Origin: Microcoleus sp. bin38.metabat.b11b12b14.051
GTDB lineage: Bacteria; Cyanobacteriota; Cyanobacteriia; Cyanobacteriales; Microcoleaceae
Direction of reading: 5' to 3'
Assembly (NCBI RefSeq): GCF_013299165.1
Contig: NZ_JAAFKD010000039.1
Location: 1-55,300, forward strand
Length of the DNA stretch: 55,300 nucleotides
Each line of letters opens with the position of its first letter. Position 1 is the stretch's first letter. A program made the translations under genes and the position numbers. Positions 43,007-53,200 of this stretch are shown here, piece by piece. The notes under the pieces were generated by a model, which worked only from the letters and a program-made list of their open reading frames with translations, was not told where the DNA came from and searched no databases.

Positions 43007-45220
43007 ATGCGATCGCCTATGTCCAGATTTATTCAAAATTTGCTGCTACCGTTGCTATTGATACTCAGTAATGGTTTCTTGGGTTGGCTGATCAACCAAC
43101 TACCCGGTAAACAGGACTTAAAAATTGACGATCCTATAATAATCTTACTGACAGTAGCGTGTATATTAGCACTTTTTATCATCGGTACTATACCCAGTCA
43201 GTCTCAGCCGAGTGCAACGCCTGGAAATCAAAATTGGCTGGTTGGTTTTTTACCCCTGCTGGGAGGTGGCATCCTGTTCGGACTCTTGAAGGGGAAGCAC
43301 GTAGCCGCCGAATTCAATTCAGCAGTTTTTTATACATCACTTGTTTTATTTGGTTTGGGGACTGTGCTGCCACCCGTACTTATTTTACCAAGACAATGGC
43401 AGAATAGGTTAGTATGGGTGCCGCCGGGTTTGGGACTGGCGGTAATGTTGTATTTCATACTGAGGCGCCAATGGACAGCATCATTTTTGGCTTTGGTTGT
43501 GACTGTAATTTTGATGTTGTTTATCCATGCCATCAAGTTTCTCATCCCAGTTACTAACCAACTTACACCGAAGTTTAGGGCAAAGAGACAGCAACTTGCA
43601 GATAGTTTGGCAAACTGGATTTGGAACGAAATCGAAAATTTTACCTCACCTTTTCAGCAGCAATATTACCAGAGTTTGACTTATATCTGTCGAGACTATC
43701 AAACACAGGGATTGGATAGAGACAGAACCCTGAAGTTGCAAAAGGTATTTGTGCCACTCAAAATTTCTGCAACAGAGGCAGCGAATACAAATCCAAACAT
43801 GATTCAGCCGCTAAAGGATGAAGGAAATAACTCAAATGAAACACAAATTTGGGATTTTTTAGCAAAGATAGATAAGAATAATCTGGAAGTTTGGCGCATG
43901 GCCGTATTGGGCGCACCCGGTTCCGGGAAAACTACCCTTTTGAGATATTTAACGCATACTTATGCCACAAAGCAAGAGCGCAAAGTGCATCGGAAAGCGC
44001 CGCAACTGATTCCGATATTGTTGTATCTCCGAGATGTGCGTCAGGAAATTGTGAACAATCATCAACTCACTCTGGCAGACTTAATTACTCAGCAGGTACA
44101 GCAGCAGCACCAAAAATATCAACTGCTGAATCCACCACCTAACTGGTTTGCCGAAAAATTACGTCAAAACCAATGTTTGGTAATGTTAGATGGATTGGAT
44201 GAAGTGGCGGATGCAACCCAGCGCCAGCAAGTAAGTAGTTGGGTAGACGCACAGATGGGGGCATACCCGGACACAGCTTTTATTTTAACTTCTCGACCTT
44301 TTGGTTATAAAACTGCGCTGTTGCAACAAACTGTGACTGTCTCAGAAGTGCAACCATTTAGCTTGAGACAGATGCAGCAGTTTCTTCATAGCTGGTATTT
44401 GGAAACAGAGGTGATGAGTCGCGCTGGACAAAATGATATGGGAGTGCGGGCAGAGGCAAAACAACAAGCTGATGATTTAATTAAGCGGATTAAGAATAGC
44501 AAACCTCTAGCGGATATGGCGGTGAATCCTTTACTGCTAACAATGATTGCCACAGTTCACCGTCGCGGTAGCGCTTTGCCGGGAAAACGGGTAGAACTTT
44601 ACAGAGAAATTTGCCAGATTTTACTAGAAAAGCGACAAACAGCTAAAAATATTGCGGATGCGCTAACAGCCACGCAAAAGCAATCTGTTCTGCAAGTGCT
44701 GGCATTTGAATTAATGCAGCGGAAAACTCGTGAATTCAAGATATCTGATGGAATTGATTGGATTAAAGACAAGCTGGCAGATGTAGCAGGCAGTGGTGCA
44801 AATCAAGAGAATTTTATCCAGCAAGTTCGGGATGTGAGTGGGTTGTTAGTGGAAAAAGAAGTAGGCGTTTATGAGTTTGCTCACTTGAGTTTTCAGGAAT
44901 ATTTAGCCGCAGTTCAGATTAAGGAATCGAACCAAGAGAATTTGTTAATCGGAAATATTAAACAATCTTGGTGGGCTGAAACTATCCGTCTTTATGCAGC
45001 GCAGAGTAATGCTAGCAATCTGATTCGTGCAGTCTTGGCGATGCCATCTCCATCCGTGGAAGAAATGGCACTCGCCTATGATTGCTGGGACGAGGGGTTG
45101 AGTGTAAATCCAGACATTCGGCAACAACTGGAGCAAATTTTAGAACAAGGTTTGAACTCGACAGACCCAGAAATTGCCAAATTAGCAGCACAGGTACAGT
45201 TATCGAGGCGATTGAAATAA
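43007..45220 (+). CDS. membrane-anchored NACHT NTPase
   Basis: The 737-residue protein has five to six N-terminal membrane helices (residues about 8-180). A NACHT P-loop NTPase follows: MAVLGAPGSGKTTLLRYLTH (Walker A, about 300-315), PQLIPILLYLRD, NQCLVMLDGLDEVADATQRQ (Walker B with the NACHT-type D-x-x-D-E), AFILTSRPFGY (sensor 1 arginine). It ends with the helical VNPLLLTMIATVHRRG, KRVELYREICQILLEKR and YEFAHLSFQEYLAAVQI segments typical of bacterial NACHT proteins. There are no WD40 or TPR repeats; a short helical tail follows. NACHT NTPases act as STAND-type switches in bacterial defence and signalling. Its stop overlaps the next ATG (TAATG). ATG 43019 is an alternative start. Confidence 0.85.
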   Translation: MRSPMSRFIQNLLLPLLLILSNGFLGWLINQLPGKQDLKIDDPIIILLTVACILALFIIGTIPSQSQPSATPGNQNWLVGFLPLLGGGILFGLLKGKHVAAEFNSAVFYTSLVLFGLGTVLPPVLILPRQWQNRLVWVPPGLGLAVMLYFILRRQWTASFLALVVTVILMLFIHAIKFLIPVTNQLTPKFRAKRQQLADSLANWIWNEIENFTSPFQQQYYQSLTYICRDYQTQGLDRDRTLKLQKVFVPLKISATEAANTNPNMIQPLKDEGNNSNETQIWDFLAKIDKNNLEVWRMAVLGAPGSGKTTLLRYLTHTYATKQERKVHRKAPQLIPILLYLRDVRQEIVNNHQLTLADLITQQVQQQHQKYQLLNPPPNWFAEKLRQNQCLVMLDGLDEVADATQRQQVSSWVDAQMGAYPDTAFILTSRPFGYKTALLQQTVTVSEVQPFSLRQMQQFLHSWYLETEVMSRAGQNDMGVRAEAKQQADDLIKRIKNSKPLADMAVNPLLLTMIATVHRRGSALPGKRVELYREICQILLEKRQTAKNIADALTATQKQSVLQVLAFELMQRKTREFKISDGIDWIKDKLADVAGSGANQENFIQQVRDVSGLLVEKEVGVYEFAHLSFQEYLAAVQIKESNQENLLIGNIKQSWWAETIRLYAAQSNASNLIRAVLAMPSPSVEEMALAYDCWDEGLSVNPDIRQQLEQILEQGLNSTDPEIAKLAAQVQLSRRLK

Positions 45221-46116
45221 TGTTGTTACGAATTGATGAGAATGTCGAAATTGACATGAGTTACATCACCTGCGCCGAATATCAGCTTTTTATTGATGAG
45301 AAACTGGAAACGGGTGAACATCACCAACCTGACTATTGGACAAGTTACAGATTTCCGCCAGGAGATGCCAAAAAATCCATTATTGGAATACGATTTAGTG
45401 ATGCTGAGGAGTTTTGTGAATGGTTGAATCAGCAATCTGCATTGGGATTCAAGTACAGACTGCCCACTTTAGCTGAAGTAGAGGAGTATCCAGTCGCAGA
45501 AAAACAAGTAGGATGTTGGTGTTTTGATGGAAAACAGGGAATCCTTGCAGGAATAGAAATTGGACAGAAGCAAGCTTGGGAAGAGAAATTAGCTAAGGTT
45601 TTGGTTCTCGACCGCGACCTCAACCGCGACCTCAACCTCAACCGCGACCTCAACCGCGACCTCAACCGCCTCCTCTACCGCGACCTCAACCTCGACCTCT
45701 ACCGCGACCTCTACCGCGACCTCTACCGCGTCCTCAACCGCGACCTCAACCGCGACCTCAACCGCGACCTCTACCGCCTCCTCAACCGCGACCTCAACCG
45801 CGACCTCAAAACCAAATTTAAAGTAATTGGAGCAGGCAAAGCCAGTGATTTCTTACTTTTATACTTCCCTCTGCTTTCTCTTATTATTATCTATCATTTT
45901 TTGTCAGCAATTTATGAGGCAATCTCCGAAAATGAAGAGGCGCTCAATACAATTAAGTTAAGCCGTCAAGAAAGTGAAGCTATTAGCCGTAAGTATCTAG
46001 ATAGTCTAAATGAAATATACCCACTTTATGTTTCCCTGGTATTACTAGATGAGCGACAAGCGGGTCGGATACCAGCATGGGAGAGTATTCGGATTGTCAG
46101 GGAAAGAGTTGAGTAG
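45220..46116 (+). CDS. truncated FGE/lectin-fold protein with RDLN repeat and membrane segment
   Basis: The 298-residue protein is coupled to the NACHT gene (TAATG, one-base overlap). Residues 12-95 resemble the N-terminal half of formylglycine-generating-enzyme/sulfatase-modifying-factor domains: MSYITCAEYQLFIDEKLETG, SIIGIRFSDAEEFCEWLNQQ and YRLPTLAEVEEYP. The usual C-terminal half is missing. Residues 132-196 are a run of about 16 R-D-L-(N/Y) tetrapeptides, encoded by a 12-bp minisatellite. A strongly hydrophobic segment (DFLLLYFPLLSLIIIYHFL, about 208-230) and a helical tail end the protein. The C-terminal sequence is not degenerate, so I regard it as a real gene. No enzymatic residues of FGE are expected. 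Confidence 0.7.
   Translation: MLLRIDENVEIDMSYITCAEYQLFIDEKLETGEHHQPDYWTSYRFPPGDAKKSIIGIRFSDAEEFCEWLNQQSALGFKYRLPTLAEVEEYPVAEKQVGCWCFDGKQGILAGIEIGQKQAWEEKLAKVLVLDRDLNRDLNLNRDLNRDLNRLLYRDLNLDLYRDLYRDLYRVLNRDLNRDLNRDLYRLLNRDLNRDLKTKFKVIGAGKASDFLLLYFPLLSLIIIYHFLSAIYEAISENEEALNTIKLSRQESEAISRKYLDSLNEIYPLYVSLVLLDERQAGRIPAWESIRIVRERVE
45613..45807. repeat. 12-bp minisatellite inside the FGE-like gene
   Basis: Units of CGCGACCTCAAC and CGCGACCTCTAC, about 16 in 195 bases, encode RDLN/RDLY; a few units are RLLN, RVLN, LDLY or a two-codon LN insertion. All changes keep the frame. Confidence 0.95.
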
Positions 46117-46144
46117 CAGATATAGCGCGTCACACCCATAATCC

Positions 46145-46357
46145 GGCAGGGGTTTAAACCCCTGCCTCATAGCTAAAGTCCTCTAAAAGAGGACTGATGA
46201 ATTATTCACAAGACTTACGCATTTATTACGATTGTCTGTCATTGCGAGGCAAACGGAAGCAATCCCAAACCATTGTTATACCGTTATAATATGCAAATCC
46301 TGATTCAGTCCTCTTTGAGAGGACTTGGGCTATTAGCCAGGGGTTTAAACCCCTGGC
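46145..46357. repeat. 213-bp element with mirrored palindromic ends
   Basis: Each end has a perfect 22-bp palindrome centred on GGGGTTTAAACCCC (46145-46166 and 46336-46357) next to a GTCCTC/GAGGAC hairpin (46178-46194 and 46307-46323). The two ends are imperfect inverted copies of about 50 bases. The middle contains a GTCATTGCGAGGCAAACGGAAGC sequence and no gene. No flanking duplication was seen. Confidence 0.75.
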
Positions 46358-46457
46358 GGTATTTGGGATTAAGCGATATTTCGGATTAAGTGAACACCAA
46401 TCAAAACTTTTGTGTCCTCTGCCTGCGGGACACGCGATTGTTTGTGAAACAGTATTC

Positions 46458-47063
46458 TCAATCTTGCCTCACACTATCGGGCACGCCCACCGCCGAAATA
46501 CCCGATATCGCCCTTAAATTCTGACACCGAATCAGCCCGTTAAAATCTAAACTTTTGCCTTCAATTTGCGCCACAGCTTCGATCGCCCCCAGCAGATGTC
46601 CCGCCGCCTCAGCTTCGGTGTAACCGCGTCTTCCCGCCACTCTAATCGCCGTTTCGTCTGCATCTAACTCTACTTGCGAACTGCGGTTGTCGCGCCAAAT
46701 TCGAGTCATCGCCAGCCCAGTCAACCCACCGGCGATCGCAATTCCGATCGCATCTCCCTGCAATAACTCTACCACAGTGCCGAGAATTCCCGCCACAGCC
46801 GCACCTTGATAAATATCCGGCTTAAACCACTTGAAATTGCCCAGAAAACTTACAGTACGCAATAGCAGTAAATCTCGCTGCGGCTTAGATAGCAACCGCC
46901 ACAAATCAAAATTAATATAAATTGGGCGAGATTGATTCCAAGGTAAAGGAAACTCGCAGTCAATTACTGTCGATTGTTGAGGCTTATTAATAATTTTACA
47001 CGTCATGCGGCCCGAGGCGGGCATCACATCTAACAGGCGGCGAATTTCTGGTTCGGGATTCAT
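46458..47063 (-). CDS. DUF3318 domain protein
   Basis: The protein has about 201 residues from the ATG at 47063. It begins MNPEPEIRRLLDVMPASGRM and continues LPWNQSRPIYINFDLWRLLS, RDLLLLRTVSFLGNFKWFKP and a hydrophobic Gly-rich region (GAAVAGILGTVVELLQGDAI). The C-terminus includes SSQVELDADETAIRVAGRRGYTEAEAAGHLLGAIEAVAQ, an ELDAD...A pattern reminiscent of M48-type proteases, but no HExxH is seen. This matches DUF3318, a conserved cyanobacterial family of unknown function. The longer frame starts inside a GAAGGAA polypurine tract (47068-47115) and is rejected. Confidence 0.8.
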   Translation of the reverse strand: MNPEPEIRRLLDVMPASGRMTCKIINKPQQSTVIDCEFPLPWNQSRPIYINFDLWRLLSKPQRDLLLLRTVSFLGNFKWFKPDIYQGAAVAGILGTVVELLQGDAIGIAIAGGLTGLAMTRIWRDNRSSQVELDADETAIRVAGRRGYTEAEAAGHLLGAIEAVAQIEGKSLDFNGLIRCQNLRAISGISAVGVPDSVRQD

Positions 47064-47393
47064 AAATAGAAGGAAGAAGGAAGAAGGAAGAAGGAAGAGG
47101 GAAGAAGGAAGAGGGAATTGGTGCGATCGCACACAAACATCTGTATAGACACGGCAATGCCCTTGAGCGTCTCAACTTAACCCTGAAAGCCATGAGTAAT
47201 CTCGCTCCTAGTCTAGTTTTTTACCCCCTAAATCCCCCTTGCTAAGGGGGGGACTTTGAGAAGAATCTTGTCCCCCCCTTAGCAAGGGGGGCTAGGGGGG
47301 TTATAGGCCCTAATTGCCAAACAGCATTCTCTGACTACTTTTGATCTTAAGTTGATTCTAATAGGCAATACCGTGTCTTAACTCGTAGCTTAT
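47064..47393. repeat. spacer with polypurine tract and a long C/G-rich inverted repeat
   Basis: Bases 47068-47115 are a GAAGGAAGA-type purine run. Arms 47224-47253 (CCCCCTAAATCCCCCTTGCT and onward) and 47270-47310 form an approximately 30-bp hairpin with a TTTGAGAAGAATCTT loop. This is a type of dispersed repeat often seen in filamentous cyanobacteria. It lies between the stop of the nucleoside transporter gene and the start of the DUF3318 gene, both on the minus strand. Confidence 0.8.
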
Positions 47394-48968
47394 TTAAGGT
47401 GTTTTCTTCGATTCAGATTTAGGAGATTCTTTGGCTTTCGGAGCCACTTTTTCACCCTTCGGCGAAGGCTTCGGGCTGGCAATTGCTGGGGCAACTGACG
47501 GCTTGGAACTCGCCGCTGGGGATGCTTCTGATTTCGGGGAAGCGGGGGCGCTTATCGGGGCAGTTGGGGGTGTCTTAGTACCTAAAATGCTGGAGTCTCC
47601 GGTGTCAAATAATCCGGCGATACAAGCAATCATCATTGTAGCTAAGGTGCCGACAAATAAGGCTTTCCAACCGAGTTCGGAAATGTCTTTGCGGCGGGAG
47701 GGAATTAGGGCGATTGTGCCGCCGACAAATATGCCGACGGAGGCTAGGTGGGCGAAACCGGAAAGGGCGTAACTGACAATCAAAACTGTGCGATCGCTAA
47801 TCAGTCCTTTTGCCGCCGCTTCTGCTAAAGTTTGATAAGGCGGAATTGCTGTTTCTAACAGCCGCCGCCCGATGATGACTGAAGCTGTCCAAGAATCCTC
47901 GAAGGGAACTCCGGTTAACAAGGTTAGCGGGTAAAATAAGGCTCCTTGAATGTTTTGCAGGGTGATAAAACTAAAGATTGTACCAATTGGAGCAGGTAAA
48001 ACAGCCAGCCAAGCAAAGAATTGATTGATTAAGGAAACTAAGCCCAAGATTAAAATCAAAACAGCGGCAATTGCAACTGACATTTTTACCCCGTCTAATG
48101 CGCCAATAATCGCAGCATCCAAAGGGCTAACTCGTTCGATGGGTTCTCCGCCAACTGTCTCTTGTTTGCGGAACTCACCATCATTTTGGGCGATTTCATC
48201 GCCGATGAATTCGTGGCCTTGGGGTTTCGGTTCTTCCTTGGGAATGCCGCCCATTGTCACCGGTATACCTGTTTCGGGAACTAAGATTTTGGAGAGGACA
48301 AAACAAGCAGGAATCGCGATTATTGAGGCTGAAACTAAATGCCCTAAAATATTTGGAAAAACAGGCTTGAGAAAACTGACGTAAATTGCTAAGGTTGATG
48401 AAGCGGCTGTTCCAAAGCAACAAGAGAGGATTGCACAAAGTTCGGAACGAGTCATTTGTGGCAAGTAAGGCTTGACGACAATTGCTGCTTCGATTCCTAC
48501 AAAAATATTGGCGGCGCCACTGAGTGCTTCTGCACCACTCAACCGCATTGTCATGTAAAATATTTTGGCAAAAACTTCGGTGATAATTTGAATTATGCCG
48601 ATGTTATAAAGTAAGGCCATGAGGCCTGAGAAAAAGACGACTGTCGGTAAAGCCCGAAAGGCGAAAATATATCCTAAATTAACTGGCGGGTCTTGACCGG
48701 GTATTGGTACAATGTTTCTGCCGAATACAAATCTTGCTCCGGCGTCAGCAGCGGTGAATACTCCATCCAGTAAGCTGGTAAACCACTCTAGGGCGATGCG
48801 AGTTGGGGGAAATAGGAAGACTAAAAATCCTAAGACTAATTGTAGGCCAATGCCCCAGATGATGACGCGCCAAGGTATATACCTAACTTGGCGGTTTTCT
48901 GAGAAAATCCAGGCGATCGCGCACAACCCAAAAATGCCCAGAAATGAGATAAAGTTGTAGATAGACAT
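47394..48968 (-). CDS. NupC-type concentrative nucleoside transporter
   Basis: The 524-residue protein has about ten to eleven membrane helices and CNT-family motifs: YIFAFRALPTVVFFSGLMALLYNIGI, SGAEALSGAANIFVGIEAAI (the G-x-x-N/E substrate-binding re-entrant loop), SELCAILSCCFGTAASSTLA and VSYALSGFAHLASVGIFVGG. CNT proteins import nucleosides with Na+ or H+ across the cytoplasmic membrane. The C-terminal 70 residues are a Pro/Ala/Ser/Lys-rich tail (SPKSEASPAASSKPS ... KESPKSESKKTP), an unusual addition. No nucleoside-salvage gene is adjacent. Confidence 0.9.
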   Translation of the reverse strand: MSIYNFISFLGIFGLCAIAWIFSENRQVRYIPWRVIIWGIGLQLVLGFLVFLFPPTRIALEWFTSLLDGVFTAADAGARFVFGRNIVPIPGQDPPVNLGYIFAFRALPTVVFFSGLMALLYNIGIIQIITEVFAKIFYMTMRLSGAEALSGAANIFVGIEAAIVVKPYLPQMTRSELCAILSCCFGTAASSTLAIYVSFLKPVFPNILGHLVSASIIAIPACFVLSKILVPETGIPVTMGGIPKEEPKPQGHEFIGDEIAQNDGEFRKQETVGGEPIERVSPLDAAIIGALDGVKMSVAIAAVLILILGLVSLINQFFAWLAVLPAPIGTIFSFITLQNIQGALFYPLTLLTGVPFEDSWTASVIIGRRLLETAIPPYQTLAEAAAKGLISDRTVLIVSYALSGFAHLASVGIFVGGTIALIPSRRKDISELGWKALFVGTLATMMIACIAGLFDTGDSSILGTKTPPTAPISAPASPKSEASPAASSKPSVAPAIASPKPSPKGEKVAPKAKESPKSESKKTP

Positions 48969-49175
48969 GAGCCTAGTCCTTGAAATAGCTGAGAATGCCG
49001 ATCGACGGCTGACACCACATCAGTTATACTATTCATCGGATGGCAAATGCCAAAAAAATAACCGGCAGATAAATTACGCACTCAACAGCGTATTTATGCC
49101 GTGCCGATATCTCCATATATCGAGCCAGCCTTGATTTGCCGTAATTACCAGCAGTTTAGATAGACACTCTAACAC

Positions 49176-49454
49176 ATGGAAGCTTTTGCGACCCATCCTC
49201 CCGAATGGACTGCGGCGGCGGTTCACGCTACTGAGTTTTGCTGTCCCAAGTGCGCTGCTAGCTGCACGGATGCCCATGAAGTCTGGATTAATCGTCGATC
49301 GCCAGTATACACCGAGTCCAACCGCCGCAAGTGGCAAGAATTTTACCGCTGCTCCTGTAGCGCCGTGTGGTGGGCTTGGAGTAACGACAGGCCTCCTTCA
49401 GAACTTGTGCGTCCCGATGAGGGCTCCGAGGGGGATTCAGATGATGATTTTTAG
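49176..49454 (+). CDS. small zinc-ribbon-like cyanobacterial protein
   Basis: The 92-residue protein has TEFCCPKCAASCTDAHEVW and, 35 residues on, RCSCSAVWWAWSNDRPPSEL, giving Cys-x2-Cys and Cys-x-Cys pairs suited to one zinc site. It ends with an acidic tail (DEGSEGDSDDDF). I recall similar short proteins as conserved and uncharacterised in cyanobacteria. The plus frame is preferred over the overlapping one at 49186 because of the cysteine pattern. Confidence 0.65.
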   Translation: MEAFATHPPEWTAAAVHATEFCCPKCAASCTDAHEVWINRRSPVYTESNRRKWQEFYRCSCSAVWWAWSNDRPPSELVRPDEGSEGDSDDDF

Positions 49455-49540
49455 AAGACTTGGCGATTTTATTTGAAATTAGGTTCAGGTGCGCGGCGTT
49501 TGCACACCTTACAGTTATATAAACGAATGCGATTTCCCAA

Positions 49541-49735
49541 CTAATACAGCACGTCAAGTAGGCCCTTGACTACGCCTTCCATGATTCTTTCAATTAAGCT
49601 TAATTCATTTTCGCCGATCGACTCATTTAACAGCATTGACTGAATTCTTTGTCTGTCATCGCGAGTCAGTTGGCCTGATGCAAATATCCGCTCAACTACT
49701 TGTTCATTTAGAAAAGGGAAATTTTGAGTTTGCAT
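49541..49735 (-). CDS. small conserved helical protein
   Basis: The 64-residue protein reads MQTQNFPFLNEQVVERIFAS ... GQLTRDDRQRIQSMLLNESI and ends with a hydrophobic helix (ENELSLIERIMEGVVKGLLDVLY). It has no signal or cysteine. I recall close relatives as multi-copy small proteins of unknown function in filamentous cyanobacteria. It is convergent with the zinc-ribbon gene. Confidence 0.6.
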   Translation of the reverse strand: MQTQNFPFLNEQVVERIFASGQLTRDDRQRIQSMLLNESIGENELSLIERIMEGVVKGLLDVLY

Positions 49736-50299
49736 GGTCGATTTCTCACAGCATCAATATTTTGTTGTTAACTTTGTCGGAGAAGCCAGTGATTTCGTGG
49801 GTTGACTGCTGTTCTATCTAATCAATTGACAAATTATAAAACGAAAGCGGGCATTTTGTCAAGACACCGCCTACAGATATATATCAAATCTGCCTCGTAT
49901 TTCCGATATTATAGTAGTGGGTGCTTTGGAAGTGCGATCGACTCTTCGGAGCAACCCTTGGCACCCAGGAGACAAACCCTCCGTGCCGGCGTGCGATCGA
50001 CATTTTTAAGTTTATTGGCACTTTCGCGGAACATTATAGATCAAACGAAATCAAAACTACTTATAGATTAGAATTGGGAATCGGGAATTGGGAATCGGGA
50101 ATTGGCTTTTATAATTTTCCTTTCAGGAGTGTTAGCTGTGACTTCTCGAAGCGATATAGGTAAGCGAGCGTCCCGCTCGCACTCCTAAAAAACGATTTTC
50201 ACAAAATCAGGATGCTCCCCTAATAACTAATGACAACTGACAACTGCCAACTGTTAACTGCCAACTGTTAACTGTCAACTATCAACTGTCAACTGATTC
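49736..50299. other. repeat-rich upstream region of the haemagglutinin-CHAT gene
   Basis: About 565 bases. It holds a GAATTGGGAATCGG run at 50070-50105, an inverted GCGAGCG-TCC-CGCTCGC hairpin at 50163-50179, and a series of AACTG(A/C)CAACTGTTAACTG repeats from 50228 to 50297. The open frames at 49802 and 49921 are not convincing. No clear promoter. Confidence 0.6.
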
Positions 50300-53200
50300 A
50301 TGACCTATTTTCGCTCTGCTTTAATTTTGACATTAGGTTTTTGGCTGCTACCGCTAGCAGTGCAATCGCAACCTGTCGTCCCAGCGAATGACGGCACTAA
50401 TACTGTTGTCAATTCCGAGCAAAATCGCTTAAACATTAGCGGCGGACAACTGTCTGGAAACGGCGCCAATCTGTTTCACAGCTTCAGCAAATTTAATCTC
50501 AGCGAAGGTCAAATTGCCAATTTTCTCACTAATCCCAATATTCAAAATATTTTAGGGCGGATTTCTGGCGATGTTTCCGTCATTAACGGTCTCATTTCTG
50601 TCAGCGGCGGAAACTCGAATTTGTTCTTAATGAATCCGGCGGGAATCGTCTTCGGTCAAAATGCGAGATTGAACGTGCCTGGTTCTTTTTTCGCCACAAC
50701 TGCTACAGGTATCGGTTTTGGCGAGCGCTGGTTCAATGCAACAGGAATTAATGATTATAAAGCTTTACTAGGAAATCCAAATCAATTTAATTTTAATAAC
50801 TCACAAGTCGGTGCAATTGTCAATGCAGGAAACTTAGCAGTCGGCAGCGGTCAAAATTTAACTTTACTGGGCCAAACTGTGATTAATACCGGGCAATTAT
50901 CTGCTCCTGGCGGTCAGATTACCGTGGCGGCGGTTCGGGGAAGCAATGCAGTCCGCATCAGTCAAACTGGTAGCTTATTAAGTTTAGAAATTACTCCGTC
51001 TTTGCAGTCAGAAAAATCTGCGATCGCCCCGGCTGCTTTGGCTCAGTTGCTGACGGGCCCGGGAGTAGCCTCAGCCACAGGTTTAACTGCGAACGAACAA
51101 GGTCAATTGGTGCTGACGGGCGGCCAAACAGTGCCCCTAAATGCCGGAAGTGCGATCGTCTCGGGTGCTGTAAATGTCTTTGCCCCAAATGGCGCAACAG
51201 CAGGCACAGTAAATATTTTAGGCGAAAAAGTCGGACTGTTCGGCGCCAATATTAATGCTTCCGGGACAGACGGCGGAGGTGTTGTGCGCGTCGGAGGCGG
51301 TTTCCAGGGACTCGAACCAGTGCCGAATGCTCAGGTAACTTATGTTAGTCCTGATTCGACGATCGCACTAAACGCGATCGACCGCGGTAACGGCGGCACA
51401 GCAGTAATTTGGTCAGACAATACCACTCGCTTCTTCGGCAATATTACTGCTCGCGGCGGCACAGCAGGGGGTAACGGCGGCACTGTCGAAATTTCCGGCA
51501 AAAATGCTCTAACTTTCCAAGGAGAGGTGGATACGCGCGCGCCTAACGGGGATCTCGGCACTTTGTGGCTCGATCCGGCAAATATTACCATAGTCAGCGG
51601 TAACGGCGACACCAGCGCGCGATCGACCGCCACGGCCCTGGAACCGGCAGCAGATCCCACTCAAACATCTCTCTCAGAGGTGCAGTTGGAACAGATGGCC
51701 GTCGGCAGCAACGTGATTATAGAGACTCCGGGCGACATTACCCTCCAAGACTTGCCCGATAACAAACTTGGGCTGCAAGCAAGAACCGGAGACAGCGTAA
51801 CATTTACGGCAGGCGGATTGTTTGTTGTCAATGACGGCAACGATGTCATCGAGACTCAAGGCGCCAACATCAACATTTTTGCCAGCAGCATCTCTCTGGG
51901 CGGACTCAGTGCCAATGGGGGCAATATCGCTCTTACCGCTAACGGCATAGATTTCCGGGGCGGCGCGAATTCCGTTAGCAGTGCGGGGGCAACAATTCGC
52001 TTGCAGCCCAACGACGGGCGACAAATTCGGATCGGCGGCACTGGCGATATTTTGGGCATTTTGGACTTGACAGCAGAGGATCTCGGCGCCTTGGCTCAGG
52101 GGTTTGGCTCGATCGCGATCGGGCGCGCCAACACTAGCTCGATCGCGATCGTCGGGCCGATTACCTTCAACAGCCCGCTGACACTTCAAGGCAGTTCGAT
52201 CGCGATCGATAATCCCCTGAGAACCAGCGGCAGCGCATCCCTCACCCTCGATGCCGCCAAAACCGAGATCGGCGCCAACGTGGGAACATCCGGCGGCGAT
52301 CTCAGTTTTATCGGCAACGTTTCCCTGAATGCTGATGCAGTTTTGGGTACTCAAGCTAGGGGAAACATTTTGTTCTCCGACAGCCTAGACGGAGCTCGCG
52401 CCCTCAGACTTGATGCTCAGCGAGTGTTCTTCGGCGGTACAGTCGGTCAAACTGCACCCCTGTCGAGTTTGACTGTCAACGGCCGGAGTACCGAGGTTTC
52501 CGCCAATATTGCCACATCTGGCGACATTGCTTTCAACAGTACCGTCACAGTCGATCGCAGCAGCACGATTTCCGCCAGCAGCGGCAGCATCACTTTTGCC
52601 AGTACCCTCGACAGCACCCCAGGCCGCGCCAATAATTTGACCCTGGGCGCTGGGAACAACATTAATTTTCGCGGCCGAGTCGGTCAAAATCAGAGGTTAG
52701 GCCTGCTCTCGGCTGACGCTGCTAACGTGAGGGCTGCTTCCACAATTACCGCCCGCAGTTTGACCGTCAACGCCCGAAATACTGCTAGCTTCGGGGGGGA
52801 AAGCACCATGATTTTGGGAGCCGATATCAAGGCAGGAAATGTCCTCTTAGAGGGTAATTTACGGACGGATGGCGGCAACGTCAACTTGCAAGCAACCCGC
52901 GAGGTTCGGACTGCCAATATTACCTCCAACGGCGGGAGGATTCGGGTTGAGGGAAATACTGTGGCTGCTGGCGCGATCGACTCTTCGTCAGCCACCGAAA
53001 GCGGCGGCGCGATCGCGCTAAACAGCAAGGCAGGCCCTTTAACTGCTCGATCTGTGAACGCTTCGGGGGCGATCGGCGGCAATATCACCCTGACTTCGCA
53101 AGCGGGGATTTCGGCTCTCGATCTCAACTCTAGCGCCACTCAGGGCAACGGCGGCGCCGTATCCTCGATCGCGCAGGGTAACATTCAGTTGGGCTTCATC

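Noticed and set aside
45613..45807. Possible DGR variable repeat
   Set aside because: No reverse transcriptase or template repeat was seen in the window, and variation is by unit, not at adenines.
49802..50163. Plus-strand open frames upstream of the haemagglutinin-CHAT gene
   Set aside because: Low-complexity and repeat-derived; no start signals.
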